DNA of 64,000 bases from Glycomyces sambucus (lineage in GTDB: Bacteria > Actinomycetota > Actinomycetes > Mycobacteriales > Micromonosporaceae): positions 35,609-99,608 of the forward strand of contig NZ_FNGF01000010.1 of NCBI RefSeq assembly GCF_900102815.1, read 5' to 3'. Position 1 is the stretch's first letter. Every line of letters starts with the position of its first letter. The notes below the pieces were generated by a model. It made no database searches and was not told the origin of the DNA. It worked only from the letters and a program-made list of their open reading frames with translations. This document shows positions 1 through 8,369 of the stretch, piece after piece. The position numbers and the translations under genes are program-made.

Positions 1-1078
1 CCATGAACGGCTTCCGGCCCAGGTACAAGTCCCGCATGACCTCACCGACCGCCGGCGCCTGGAGAAAACCATGCCCGGAGAACCCGGTGGCGTACGCGAA
101 CCCGAGCACCTCCCGCGAGACCCCGATCAAGGCATTGTGGTCAGGAGTGTTCTCGTACAACCCGGCCCACCCCGACACGAGCTCCCGCCCCACCAGCGAC
201 GGCGCCACGACCGCAGCCGCCCTGTCAAAAGCAGGCCGCCACTCCTCCGAATACTCCCGTCCGAACCCAGGCTCCTGCGCGGAGTCCGAAATCCCCAACA
301 ACAACCCGCCGCCGCACCCGTGAAAGTAAAGCGTCGTAGAAAGATCCAAAGTAAAGGGCAAGGTCGGCGAACCGCCCTCCGAAGTGATCCCGATCTGCCG
401 CCGAACCGGCTCCACCGGCAGCGACACCCCGACCATCTCGCCGACCCGTTTCGACCATGCCCCGGCGGCGCACACGACCCGCCCAGTCCTGACCACCCCA
501 CGACTGGTCTCCACCGCCGAAATCAGTCCACCACCGCACTCGATCCCGACCACCTCAGCGTCCTCGCAGACGACGACCCCGAGCTCCTCCGCAGCAGCCC
601 GATAAGCAGCCACCACCAACGCCGGCTCCGCATGCCCGTCCCGAGGCGAGAAAGATCCACCGAGCAGCGACTCCGCACGCAGCAGAGGATTCAACTCGCA
701 CGCCTTCGCCGCGGTGACCATCCGCCCCGACCCGCCAAGGCTCCGCTGCAACCGAGTCGACCGCTCGACCTCGGCAACCTGCTCCTCGGTCCGGCAGAGA
801 AACAGATACCCGACCTGCCGCAACCCGACGGCAGCCCCGAACCGCTCGAACGCCTCCAGACTCCGCTGCCCCAGCAGAACGTTCCCCGCATCAGAGAACG
901 TCGCCCGAACCCCGCCCACCGGCTTCGCAGAAGAGCCCCGCCCCACCAAGTCCCGCTCCACCACCACAACCTCACGCACCCCGGCCTCCGCCAAGTGGAA
1001 CGCGACGCTCAATCCGACGACCCCGCCACCGATCACGACCACCTCAGCAGCCGATGGCAACACACTCGAACCACCCAC
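1..1078 (-). CDS. FAD-dependent oxidoreductase, DAO family (C-terminus beyond window)
   Basis: This is a flavin amine/amino-acid oxidase-like protein (DAO superfamily, which includes sarcosine and glycine oxidases). The N-terminus carries the dinucleotide-binding motif VVVIGGGVVGLSVAFHLAEAG followed by an acidic VVVVERD strand, the classic FAD fold. Further on are GLYENTPDHNALIG and the C-terminal FAD-contact GFSGHGFLQAPAVGE, as in the family. The start is taken as the GTG at 1078, because GAGGGAGG lies about 6 nt upstream. About 359 residues are visible and the stop lies left of the window. The substrate cannot be told from sequence. It points away from the next gene, with about 80 bp between them. 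Confidence 0.85.
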   Translation of the reverse strand, partial: MGGSSVLPSAAEVVVIGGGVVGLSVAFHLAEAGVREVVVVERDLVGRGSSAKPVGGVRATFSDAGNVLLGQRSLEAFERFGAAVGLRQVGYLFLCRTEEQVAEVERSTRLQRSLGGSGRMVTAAKACELNPLLRAESLLGGSFSPRDGHAEPALVVAAYRAAAEELGVVVCEDAEVVGIECGGGLISAVETSRGVVRTGRVVCAAGAWSKRVGEMVGVSLPVEPVRRQIGITSEGGSPTLPFTLDLSTTLYFHGCGGGLLLGISDSAQEPGFGREYSEEWRPAFDRAAAVVAPSLVGRELVSGWAGLYENTPDHNALIGVSREVLGFAYATGFSGHGFLQAPAVGEVMRDLYLGRKPFM

Positions 1079-1145
1079 CAGCAACCTCCCTCTCAGGTCG
1101 CCCCAGTATCCCGACCAACCCCCGCCAGGTCCAGCTCCGTCGGAC

Positions 1146-1151
1146 TACGAT
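1146..1151 (+). promoter_or_regulatory. -10 box of a leaderless promoter
   Basis: TACGAT ends 6 nt before the ATG at 1158, so transcription probably starts at the start codon itself. No ribosome-binding site precedes this ATG. No clear -35 box is visible. Confidence 0.5.
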
Positions 1152-1157
1152 CCCGGG

Positions 1158-1583
1158 ATGAACCGCGTCGAATTTCTCCTCACCTCCGAGAACGGCCCTT
1201 TGGAGATCAAGGTCGACGGCGTCCTCCTCCAAGAACACCTCCGCCGAGCCGAACTCCCCTCGGCCCGAGCCGATGGCCAAGCAGATCTCGCAGGCTCCTA
1301 CGCCGGCCTCACCCGCCTTGACCTGATCCGCTGGCCCAGCCGCCACTTCCTCGGCTCTCCGGCCCTCACCACCACCGGTGACGACACGGTCCTCCTCGGC
1401 TGCGACTGCGGAGACTGGGGCTGCTGGCCCCTCTCCACCAACGTCCACCTCACTCCCGCCACCGTCACCTGGATCGACTTCACCAACGAACACCGCCCTA
1501 ACTGGGACCGATCCACTCTCCGCCCCTTCACCTTCCAACGCCCCCAATACGAATCAGCCCTCCGCGCCACCGAGCTGACCTGA
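1158..1583 (+). CDS. Conserved hypothetical protein with CDCGDWGCW motif
   Basis: The 141-residue soluble protein has no family I can name. Its central motif CDCGDWGCWPL (around residues 86-96) has three closely spaced cysteines and resembles the Cys/Trp core of a group of uncharacterised actinobacterial proteins. The cysteines could bind metal or form a disulfide; this is inference. The start is chosen because TACGAT sits 6 nt upstream (leaderless). It stands alone, divergent from the FAD oxidoreductase. Confidence 0.65.
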   Translation: MNRVEFLLTSENGPLEIKVDGVLLQEHLRRAELPSARADGQADLAGSYAGLTRLDLIRWPSRHFLGSPALTTTGDDTVLLGCDCGDWGCWPLSTNVHLTPATVTWIDFTNEHRPNWDRSTLRPFTFQRPQYESALRATELT

Positions 1584-1680
1584 CGATCGCGACGCCCAAC
1601 TTGACCCGTCCCTCCAACTGAGAGGGCGTCTCCTGCGGCAAGCCGAGGCAACCTCGCACCCCCGCCCTTGCAGGCGGCTC

Positions 1681-1686
1681 TAGGAT
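1681..1686 (+). promoter_or_regulatory. -10 box of a leaderless promoter
   Basis: TAGGAT lies 7 nt before the ATG at 1694. It argues for the start at 1694 rather than the ATG at 1685, which would overlap the -10 box. Confidence 0.5.
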
Positions 1687-1693
1687 GACGGCC

Positions 1694-1993
1694 ATGTCAG
1701 TGAACATCGATCTGTACCTCGACGTGAAGAACCTCGAATCGCCTGACGAAGCCGACCGTGTCAAGACTGCGGTGGACTCCGTCATGAAGGACCACGGGAT
1801 CGAGTCGTGGATGGTGGTCCGCGTCGTTCACGACTCGCCATCCGTCACCGCCCGCAGCGAGCCCTACCCGATCATCATCAGCGGCTTCGGCAGGTGGAGT
1901 CCGAGGTTCGAGCGCGACATCGACCAAGCGATCCACGCCATCGCCCCTAGCGCCCGCATCGCCCTCGACTGGGGCTTCCCCGACGAGGAATGA
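1694..1993 (+). CDS. Small hypothetical protein
   Basis: This 99-residue soluble protein begins MSVNIDLYLDVKN and contains EPYPIIISGFGRWSP near residue 60. It has no signal peptide, membrane segment or recognised domain, and reads like a short alpha/beta protein of the kind found as orphan genes in actinomycetes. It stands alone. The start is set by the TAGGAT box 7 nt upstream. An in-frame ATG three codons earlier (1685) is the alternative. Confidence 0.55.
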   Translation: MSVNIDLYLDVKNLESPDEADRVKTAVDSVMKDHGIESWMVVRVVHDSPSVTARSEPYPIIISGFGRWSPRFERDIDQAIHAIAPSARIALDWGFPDEE

Positions 1994-2083
1994 ACTTGCG
2001 CGTGGCCGATCGCTGCACACCCCAAGGGATCGAGGACGGCTCTCACCGGCCGGTTGACGAACGAACCGAGCGGCTGTCAGGCA

Positions 2084-3457
2084 CTAGGAGGCAAGGCCGC
2101 GGTAGTGGCGCTTGGGCTTGCCCTGGCTGTCGCGCTGCTGCTCAGGGATCGTGGGCCAGCGCCGCATGAGGGCATTGCGGAGTTCGCGGCCGCGAGCGGT
2201 GGCGATGCCGGTGCCGACGACGGCGGCGACGAACAGCCCGACCGAGACGAGGATCGCGGCGAGCGATTCGGTGCGGTACTCGGCGTAGACCTCCTGCGAA
2301 CCCAGTCCCATGCCCTGGCCGAGCATGTAGGCGGAGCAACTGAAGACCAGGCCGACGCCGGACATCATCGCGGCGACGCGTGCCAGCGGATGCATGCGCT
2401 GCTCCGAGTGAAACGCCAGAACGTCCCTGTCAGGGCGGCGAGACCTCGGGTCGGCCAGCGCCGCAAGCAGGTCGGCGCGTTCGGCGCGCCGCTGCCTCCA
2501 GTAGAGCAGCGCCCCGATCAGCGCGAGCAGCGCCGTCAGAGGGACCGCGACCGCGAAGATCCAGAACCCCCAGGAGAGCACGCGCTCGATGAACGACGAG
2601 TAGTAGACCTCGTTGCACTCGCTCGTCCCGCGACCGGGGACGCTCGCGCACCGCATCATCATCGACGCCAGCATCGCGACGAAACCGACGACGCCGACCA
2701 GTCCCGCCGCGTAGATGAAGACAGCGGCCTTCGACGACCCTGAGACCAGCGGTTCCGCACCACCGCGGCTCTTCGCCCGCTTCCAGGCCCGCGCTTCGTC
2801 AGCCGCGCTCCAATGCGCGGCGATCCGCGCCCGGCGCTTGGCGTGCGGCCGCGGAAGCCACTGCTGGCACGCGTACCCGAGCAGGCTCATCACCAGCGCG
2901 TATCCGATGGCGGACAACGTGATCACCCAGCCTTCGGGGCTGCTGTCCACCAGCGCCACGGAGAACCCGACCACCCCCAGCACACCGGCCAGGACCGCGT
3001 TCCCCCACCCGAGGAAACCGAGCCGCGACGCCGGCGGGCCGATGACCGACGCGACCTGATCGGGCGAGGGCACAGCCGAACGAGAAGCACCCCCGGCGGC
3101 GGCCTTCACCAGCGCCCTTGAGACGGACACCTCCCGCAGGTAACCCACCACCGCCCAGACGAACGCCACCCCGAGCCCGAACAGCATGAGGAAACCGACG
3201 CTGAAGCGCATCAGATGATCGACGGCGATCTCGAGTCCAGGGTCGCCCAGCAGGTTCTCCTCGGCGAGGATGCCCGCGCCCAGGATCAACGCGAACGCGA
3301 CCCCCAGACCGACCAGCAACGCCAACAAAGCCCGAGCACACGCCTCCGCCACCGCACCGATAGCCCCGACCGGGTACTCATGCCAGTGCGGCCCCTGCGA
3401 CTTGCCCCCGTCCTCACCCACCGAAGGCCCCCTCACCTCGTCCGACCACCGCCGCAT
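2084..3457 (-). CDS. Multi-pass membrane protein of unknown function
   Basis: The 457-residue integral membrane protein has about nine to ten hydrophobic segments: a pair near residues 30-62, one near 88-110, two near 155-200, a group between 245 and 330, and two near 365-425. A long basic cytoplasmic stretch rich in Arg and Lys (about residues 200-235) separates the two halves. No transporter signature or catalytic motif is visible, so no function is assigned. It is followed on the same strand by the tetR gene after a 64-bp gap but is probably transcribed separately, since tetR has its own leaderless promoter. Confidence 0.7.
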   Translation of the reverse strand: MRRWSDEVRGPSVGEDGGKSQGPHWHEYPVGAIGAVAEACARALLALLVGLGVAFALILGAGILAEENLLGDPGLEIAVDHLMRFSVGFLMLFGLGVAFVWAVVGYLREVSVSRALVKAAAGGASRSAVPSPDQVASVIGPPASRLGFLGWGNAVLAGVLGVVGFSVALVDSSPEGWVITLSAIGYALVMSLLGYACQQWLPRPHAKRRARIAAHWSAADEARAWKRAKSRGGAEPLVSGSSKAAVFIYAAGLVGVVGFVAMLASMMMRCASVPGRGTSECNEVYYSSFIERVLSWGFWIFAVAVPLTALLALIGALLYWRQRRAERADLLAALADPRSRRPDRDVLAFHSEQRMHPLARVAAMMSGVGLVFSCSAYMLGQGMGLGSQEVYAEYRTESLAAILVSVGLFVAAVVGTGIATARGRELRNALMRRWPTIPEQQRDSQGKPKRHYRGLAS

Positions 3458-3521
3458 CCTACGAACGCCCCGCCACCGCCTCGCTGCCCGATCCGGCGGA
3501 ACGACGGAAGGATCGCCCTCG

Positions 3522-4151
3522 TCAGGCCCGGTACGCCCGCAGGAACGCCCGCACCCCCGCGACGATGAACGGCTGGACGCGGGGATCCTTCGCGGCGTTC
3601 GCGGAACCGAGCCTGCTGAGCGTGACCCCGAACGTCAGCGCGATGAAGTGGTCGGCCGCGAGCCGCGGGTCGGGGACGTCGAGCAGCCCGGCTCTGCCGA
3701 GGGCGGCGAAGCGCTCGCCCATGGCCTCTTCCGGCGCGTTGGTCAGGGCGCGGTCGTCCGGGTGGGGGAGGTGGCCGGACGCGGTCCGGACGAAGCGCTG
3801 CAGCGTCGTGTACTCCGCGGAGTCGAGCATGTCGGTCGTGATCCGCATCGAGAACGCGACCAGGGCGGGCTCCAGCTCGGAGGCGTCGGCGAGGTCGTGG
3901 AGCGTGTCGTCGAGGGTGCGCCGGACCGTGGCCAGCAGCGACTGGCCCACGTCGTCGAAGACCGCGTGCAGCAGGGTCTGCTTGTCGCCGAAGTAGTCGT
4001 AGACCGTCCGCTTGGACACCCCGGCGCGGGCGGCCACCGCGTCGACGCTCGAGCGGTCGAAGCCTTCGGTGAGGAACAACTCGCGGGCCGACGAGAGGAT
4101 GGCGGCCCTCTTCTGTGCGGACCCCGCACGCAGCGTCTTCTCCGTCGGCAT
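3522..4151 (-). CDS. TetR-family transcriptional repressor
   Basis: The 209-residue protein has an N-terminal helix-turn-helix (residues about 15-60: ILSSARELFLTEGFDRSSV, then AGVSKRTVYDYFGDK) typical of TetR, and a C-terminal helical ligand-binding domain. It is divergent from the MFS and monooxygenase genes, with a perfect palindrome between them, so it most likely represses that pair and itself and is released by a small-molecule ligand. A TAGGAT -10 box lies 6 nt before the ATG, so the mRNA is probably leaderless. The ligand is unknown. Confidence 0.93.
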   Translation of the reverse strand: MPTEKTLRAGSAQKRAAILSSARELFLTEGFDRSSVDAVAARAGVSKRTVYDYFGDKQTLLHAVFDDVGQSLLATVRRTLDDTLHDLADASELEPALVAFSMRITTDMLDSAEYTTLQRFVRTASGHLPHPDDRALTNAPEEAMGERFAALGRAGLLDVPDPRLAADHFIALTFGVTLSRLGSANAAKDPRVQPFIVAGVRAFLRAYRA

Positions 4152-4215
4152 AGGCAGATCCTAACGGACCTCGCACCGCTCTCCGCCGATCGCGGCGAGC
4201 ACAGACCCAGAAATT

Positions 4216-4234
4216 ACACTACACGGTGTAGTGT
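4216..4234. promoter_or_regulatory. Palindromic operator, probably for the divergent TetR
   Basis: ACACTACACGGTGTAGTGT is a perfect 9-1-9 inverted repeat between the divergent tetR and MFS genes. It is an A/T-richer island in GC-rich DNA and its length matches TetR-type operators. It lies 65 bp upstream of tetR and 143 bp upstream of the MFS start, where it could cover promoters on both strands. Confidence 0.8.
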
Positions 4235-4377
4235 GAAATCTTGAGCGGTCGCGAGGCGGCCGCCGTCGCCGCTACGGAGGGCGGACGGCTTCCGAAGACG
4301 GACGCCGTGTCCGCGCGGCGCACCGCAGAGGACAAGGCCCGCGTCCGCAGGCCGCAACCCACGAGACAAGGACGCCT

Positions 4378-5772
4378 ATGACCGCGACGCTGGACTCCCC
4401 GGTCCGCATCGGCAAACCGGCGATCGGTGCCCTCGGCACCCTCGCCCTCGCACTCGGCACCCTCCAAGCAGTCGTGGAACCCTCCCTCCCACTGCTGCAA
4501 CACGATCTGGGGATCGGCCCCGCCGAGGGCCCGCTGATCTTCATCACCCTGCTCATCACCGGCGCGGTCGTCGCCCCCATCGCGGGCAAGCTCGGCGACC
4601 GCTATGGCGGCAAGCGGGTCCTGATCGTGCTGATGACGCTGGTCTCGATCGGCGGCATGCTCTCCAGCCTGGCGCCGAACCTGCCCGTGCTCCTGCTGGG
4701 CCAGGTGCTGCAGGGCGCCATGGTGGGCGCGCTGCCCCTCTCCTTCATCCTGGTGCGCAAGCACCTCCCGCCGGGGCAGACGCAGGTGGCCGTCGGCCTC
4801 GTCAGCGGGCTGTTCACCGGTGGTGGCCTGGTCGGCATGCTGATCGCCGGACCGATCGCGGAAGGACTGTCGCGGCACTGGATGTTCGCGATACCGACGA
4901 TCGCGATCATCGCCACGACGCTCATCGTGGCCCGATCGATGCCGGACGACCCTCCCGCCGCCTCCGACTCCAGGATCGACTGGCTCGGCGTGATCCTGCT
5001 GAGCTGCACCCTGGTCGCGCTCGTGCTCGGGTTCACGGCGGTGGCCGGCGGAGGGCTGCCGCCGCTCGTCACCGGCGCCGTCATCGTGGGCGTGGCCGCC
5101 CTCGCGACCGGCTGGGTCGTCGTCGAGCGCCGGGTGCCCTCGCCCATGGTCGACCTGCGGATGCTGGCGGCCCCGGCCATGTGGAGCTCCTGCGTCGTCA
5201 CCCTGCTCATGAGCCTCGGCTTCGGGATGACGGTCTATCTCGTGCCGCAGCTGCTCTCGACACCGGCCGAAGGGTACGGATTCGCGGCGAGCTCGACCGA
5301 CATCGGACTGCTCCTGCTGCCCGCGACCATTGCCGGGGTGGTGGCCGGGACGATCGCCGGCATCGCGGCGCGGCGTTTCAGCCCGCGTGCGGTGATCACC
5401 GTGGGCGCCATCGCCACGGCCGCCGCGCTGCTCACCCTCGCGTCGATGCACGACGCGACCTGGCAGCTGGTCGTCGCCCGCGCCCTGATCGGCTTCGCCG
5501 TCAGCGTCAGCGCCATCGCGCTGCTCGCCGGCATCGCCACCGCCGTGGCCGCCGAGGACACCGGCATCGCCACCGGCCTGCTCGTCGTGACCCGCGTGGT
5601 CGGCGTCGCCATCGGCGCCCAGATCGCCGGCGCGATCCTCGAGGCCAGGATCGACCCGGCGTCCGACCTGCCGAACGAGTCGGCCTTCACCACGGGTTTC
5701 GCGATCGCCGGCGTCATCACCGCGCTGTCACTGCTCGCCGTCCGCATCATGAAGAAGGGAGCTCGGGCATGA
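4378..5772 (+). CDS. MFS drug exporter
   Basis: The 464-residue major facilitator superfamily transporter has about 14 hydrophobic segments, suggesting a DHA2-like proton antiporter. The loop GDRYGGKR (residues about 73-80) is the conserved cytoplasmic loop 2-3 signature, and GAMVGALPLSFILVRKHLP follows in the expected place. An AAGGA ribosome-binding site lies about 6 nt upstream of the ATG. The stop overlaps the start of the next gene by 4 bp, so the two are translationally coupled. With a divergent TetR this looks like an inducible drug or metabolite efflux unit. Confidence 0.9.
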   Translation: MTATLDSPVRIGKPAIGALGTLALALGTLQAVVEPSLPLLQHDLGIGPAEGPLIFITLLITGAVVAPIAGKLGDRYGGKRVLIVLMTLVSIGGMLSSLAPNLPVLLLGQVLQGAMVGALPLSFILVRKHLPPGQTQVAVGLVSGLFTGGGLVGMLIAGPIAEGLSRHWMFAIPTIAIIATTLIVARSMPDDPPAASDSRIDWLGVILLSCTLVALVLGFTAVAGGGLPPLVTGAVIVGVAALATGWVVVERRVPSPMVDLRMLAAPAMWSSCVVTLLMSLGFGMTVYLVPQLLSTPAEGYGFAASSTDIGLLLLPATIAGVVAGTIAGIAARRFSPRAVITVGAIATAAALLTLASMHDATWQLVVARALIGFAVSVSAIALLAGIATAVAAEDTGIATGLLVVTRVVGVAIGAQIAGAILEARIDPASDLPNESAFTTGFAIAGVITALSLLAVRIMKKGARA

Positions 5773-6968
5773 CAGCCGAATCGCACCGCTCGAAGCGCAC
5801 GGTCCTGATCTCCGGGGCCAGCATCGCCGGCCACGCCCTAGCGTACTGGCTGCACCGGTACGGATTCGCGGTCACCATAGTCGAGAAGGCGAGCGCACCG
5901 CGAGACGGCGGTTACCCGATCGACGTGCGCGGCACCGCGATCGAAGTGGCCGGGCGGATGGGGATACTGCCGCGACTGCGGGACGCGCACGTCGACTCCC
6001 AGCGGATCACCTTCCTCGACGCCGACGGCGGCGAAGTGGCCTCGGTCCCTCCGCACACCCTTGCCGGCAGCGTCGAGGGACGCGACCTCGAAGTGCGCCG
6101 CGGGGACCTGACGGCGGCCCTCCATGCGGCGGTCCGCGACGACGTGGAGTTCCTGTTCGACGACTCCATCGACACCCTCGACCAGACCTCAGACGGCGTC
6201 GACGTTGCCTTCCGCAACGGCGGCCGGCGCACCTTCGACCTGGTGGTCGGCGCCGACGGCATGCACTCGCACACCCGACGCCTCCTGTTCGGCCCCGAAG
6301 GGCCGTTCCACCGCCACCTCGGCTACCGCTTCGCGGTGTTCACCATGCCCAACGCCTTCGGGCTCGCCCGCGAGCTCGTGATGTGGAACGCCCCCGGCAG
6401 GGCCGCGGCGCTCTACGCTACCGGCGGCAAGGACGACGAGCTGCACGCCTTCCTGAACTTCCACCGGCCCGAACCGCCGCTCGCCCGGGACCCCGATTCC
6501 CAGGCGGACCTGGTCGCCGAGGCATTCGCCGACGCCGGCTGGGAGGTCCCGACCATCATCGAGGCCATGCGCGGTGCGGACGACCTGTTCTGCGACACAG
6601 TGGGCCAGATCCGCATGCCGACTTGGTCGAGCGGTCGGATCGCACTCGTCGGAGACGCCGCGTACGCACCGTCGTTCCTGACGGGGCAGGGCTCCAGCCT
6701 CGCGCTGGTCGGCGCCTACATGCTCGCCCACTCCTTGGCCGCCAACCCGAACCACACCGAGGCATTCACCGCCTACGAACGCACCACCCGGCCGTTCGTG
6801 GACGCCAACCAGGCCCTGATCGACCACGGCACGGCCGCACTCTTCCCGACCACCGCGCGGGCATTGAACCAGCGCAACGCCAGCCTCCGCCACCTCGTCA
6901 CCCTGCCCGCCCCCACACCACGCCCGGCCTACTCGGCCCTGACCTTGCCGCCCTTCCCGAACCCGTGA
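5769..6968 (+). CDS. FAD-dependent monooxygenase, TetX/aromatic hydroxylase type
   Basis: The 399-residue class A flavoprotein monooxygenase has three FAD/NADPH signatures in order: GASIAGHALAYWLHRYG with a following acidic residue (about 15-40), the DG motif in VVGADGMHSHTRR (about 157-170), and GDAAYAPSFLTGQGSSLALVGAY (about 296-318). Such enzymes hydroxylate aromatic or polyketide substrates; Tet(X) and rifampicin monooxygenase inactivate antibiotics this way. The ATG overlaps the exporter stop by 4 bp. With the TetR and exporter it forms a modify-and-export cassette. The substrate is not determinable here. Confidence 0.88.
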   Translation: MTAESHRSKRTVLISGASIAGHALAYWLHRYGFAVTIVEKASAPRDGGYPIDVRGTAIEVAGRMGILPRLRDAHVDSQRITFLDADGGEVASVPPHTLAGSVEGRDLEVRRGDLTAALHAAVRDDVEFLFDDSIDTLDQTSDGVDVAFRNGGRRTFDLVVGADGMHSHTRRLLFGPEGPFHRHLGYRFAVFTMPNAFGLARELVMWNAPGRAAALYATGGKDDELHAFLNFHRPEPPLARDPDSQADLVAEAFADAGWEVPTIIEAMRGADDLFCDTVGQIRMPTWSSGRIALVGDAAYAPSFLTGQGSSLALVGAYMLAHSLAANPNHTEAFTAYERTTRPFVDANQALIDHGTAALFPTTARALNQRNASLRHLVTLPAPTPRPAYSALTLPPFPNP

Positions 6969-6980
6969 CAGAACCAGGAG

Positions 6981-7009
6981 GGCGACGGCGCTCATCGAGC
7001 GCCGTCGCC
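6981..7009 (+). terminator. Hairpin terminator after the monooxygenase
   Basis: A perfect 12-bp stem, GGCGACGGCGCT paired with AGCGCCGTCGCC around a 5-nt loop, starts 12 nt after the stop codon. There is no U tract, as is common for actinobacterial terminators. Confidence 0.7.
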
Positions 7010-7046
7010 GAAGGCTCATTGCGGGAAACCGTGGCCGCACAAGACA

Positions 7047-7076
7047 GCAGGCCCGGACCATCTGGTCCGGGTCTGC
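7047..7076. terminator. Second hairpin between convergent genes
   Basis: A 14-bp stem (GCAGGCCCGGACCA with TGGTCCGGGTCTGC, one G-U wobble, 2-nt loop) lies between the monooxygenase and the leftward DUF4143 remnant. It may stop transcription from both sides. Confidence 0.55.
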
Positions 7077-7159
7077 TTCATCTTGCAGGAATGATCGAGG
7101 CGTATGGGAACCTGTACCCGCAGGTCATAGCGTTGGGCGCTGAACTGAAATCGTCAGGT

Positions 7160-7807
7160 CTACACGGCGCTGGGGCGTGACCACAGCGCCGCGATTGGGG
7201 CGGCGAGCACCCGGTCTCCAAGGGTGAACGAGCGCGGCCCGGTGTGCAGCACCGCGCCTCCAAGGAAACGATCGCCGAGCTCATCGCGAAGCCAGGCCAG
7301 ATGCCGACCGTCCTTCGCCGTGACCGCCGATGACGACTTGATCTCGAATGCGAACACACTGCCGTCGGGGTACTCGGCGAGAAGGTCCACCTCGTGGAGT
7401 TGGTCGTTCGTGCGCAGGTGGTGCAGCACCGGATCCGACTCGCCCAAGCGGGCCTCGACGCGGAGCTGACTGGCGACGAAGGTGTCGAGCATCCGCCCGA
7501 CCATGTCGGCGTCGCGGCGCAGACCCTGGCGGTCCACTTGAAGGACGGCGGCCGCGATGGCCGGATCGATGACGTATCGCTTCGGCGTCTTCGCGAGGCG
7601 TTTCAGACGGTTGCTCCACCATGCGGGCACTTCCTCGACGAGCAGGAGGTTGCCGAGCAGGTGGTCGTACGCCTGCGCGGTCTTGCTGTTGATACCTGCT
7701 GCTTCGTGCAAGGTCTTCGCGACCGTGACCCTGGCAGTGAAGCGTTGTCCTTGGACTGCTGGAACAACCAGCCGTCGTCGTCCAAGGCGCTCGCGCACTC
7801 GCGGCAC
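7160..7807 (-). pseudogene. C-terminal remnant of a DUF4143 ATP-binding protein
   Basis: The 215 readable residues match the C-terminal half of the AAA/DUF4143 family: an HTH-like segment (KTLHEAAGINSKTAQAYDHLL), then YVIDPAIAAAVL, then a PD-(D/E)xK-like end with DLLAEYPDGSVFAFEIKSS. Full-length relatives are about 400 residues and begin with a Walker A ATPase, which is missing. Upstream, in the same frame, there is a stop just before the GTG at 7807, and no P-loop can be read in any nearby frame. I read it as a truncated relic at the left edge of the island. A short functional derivative cannot be excluded. Confidence 0.7.
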
Positions 7808-8217
7808 CAGTCATTCGCTGGCCGCCTTCACGAGGTTCGCCATGTGATCGGAGAGTGCGGGCGAAGTTCGGTAGAAGTTCGCCCGCGCGAGCACCGTACC
7901 GAGCTTGACTCCGCGTTACCGACCGGACTCCAAGCGGTCCAGGGTCTTTGCCTAGCAGATGCCGAGCGGGATCTCGGTCTTGCCGTAGCCGCGAGAGTAG
8001 TACTCCCTCGGCCGGGTCCGCTCGGAGATGAATTGACGGGCCAGTTCCATAAGCGGGGGCGGACCAGGGAACGCTTCGTCGCTATCCGTCATGCTGTGAG
8101 TTTGTAGACGCGGTGAGAGGTTCGCTACAAGATCACCCTTTGCGTCGTACGCGTGTCGCATTGTGTCGGATTTCCGACGCGATCTCAGGTTCGCCGCCGT
8201 CATGGCTGTTCGAACAA
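7808..8217. other. Gene debris between the DUF4143 relic and the defence operon
   Basis: No intact gene is visible. On the minus strand a short frame starts at 8092 (MTDSDEAFPGPPPLMELARQ), is stopped by TAG at 7952-7954, continues in frame as AKTLDRLESGR, and then meets TAA at 7916-7918. A further fragment, KLGTVLARANFYRTSPALSD, reads from about 7904 to a TGA at 7813-7815. These look like pieces of small genes broken by stop codons. Their families are not recognised. Confidence 0.45.
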
Positions 8218-8254
8218 ACCGGTTACCCGAAAGGTCACCGGTGGCCGATATACT
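8218..8254 (+). promoter_or_regulatory. Promoter and operator of the MADS-like operon
   Basis: TATACT at 8249-8254 is a near-consensus -10 box. Directly upstream, covering the -35 region, lies an inverted repeat: ACCGGTTACC (8218-8227), 5 nt, GGTCACCGGT (8233-8242), matching at 9 of 10 positions. TTACCC at 8223-8228 is the best -35 candidate but is 20 nt from the -10. The predicted 5' leader is about 110 nt. A regulator bound to the repeat would block RNA polymerase. No HTH gene lies next to it. Confidence 0.65.
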
Positions 8255-8369
8255 CGCCTCCTGCCGTGGACGGTCGACTCTCAGGCGCGACTCCCATCGG
8301 CAGTCGCCCGCTCAAGTGTCGAGCGGAGCGGCGATCAAACAGCGACGTGTTTTGGGTGAAGGTGTGCAA

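Noticed and set aside
1060..1080. Left att site matching tRNA-Trp (CACTCGAACC)
   Set aside because: The match is short, lies in the FAD oxidoreductase coding region and does not extend to the T arm; serine integrases share only very short cores.
71..1321. Long plus-strand frame of 416 codons in the first kilobase
   Set aside because: It is Arg/Pro-rich shadow of the minus-strand FAD oxidoreductase, whose Rossmann and DAO motifs are clear.
8163..8369. N-terminal extension of the methyltransferase from 8163
   Set aside because: It would start upstream of the predicted promoter, has no conserved character, and a good ATG with AAGG lies at 8370.
8163..8369. A MAD1-like HTH gene just before mad2
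   Set aside because: No helix-turn-helix pattern can be read on either strand in this stretch.
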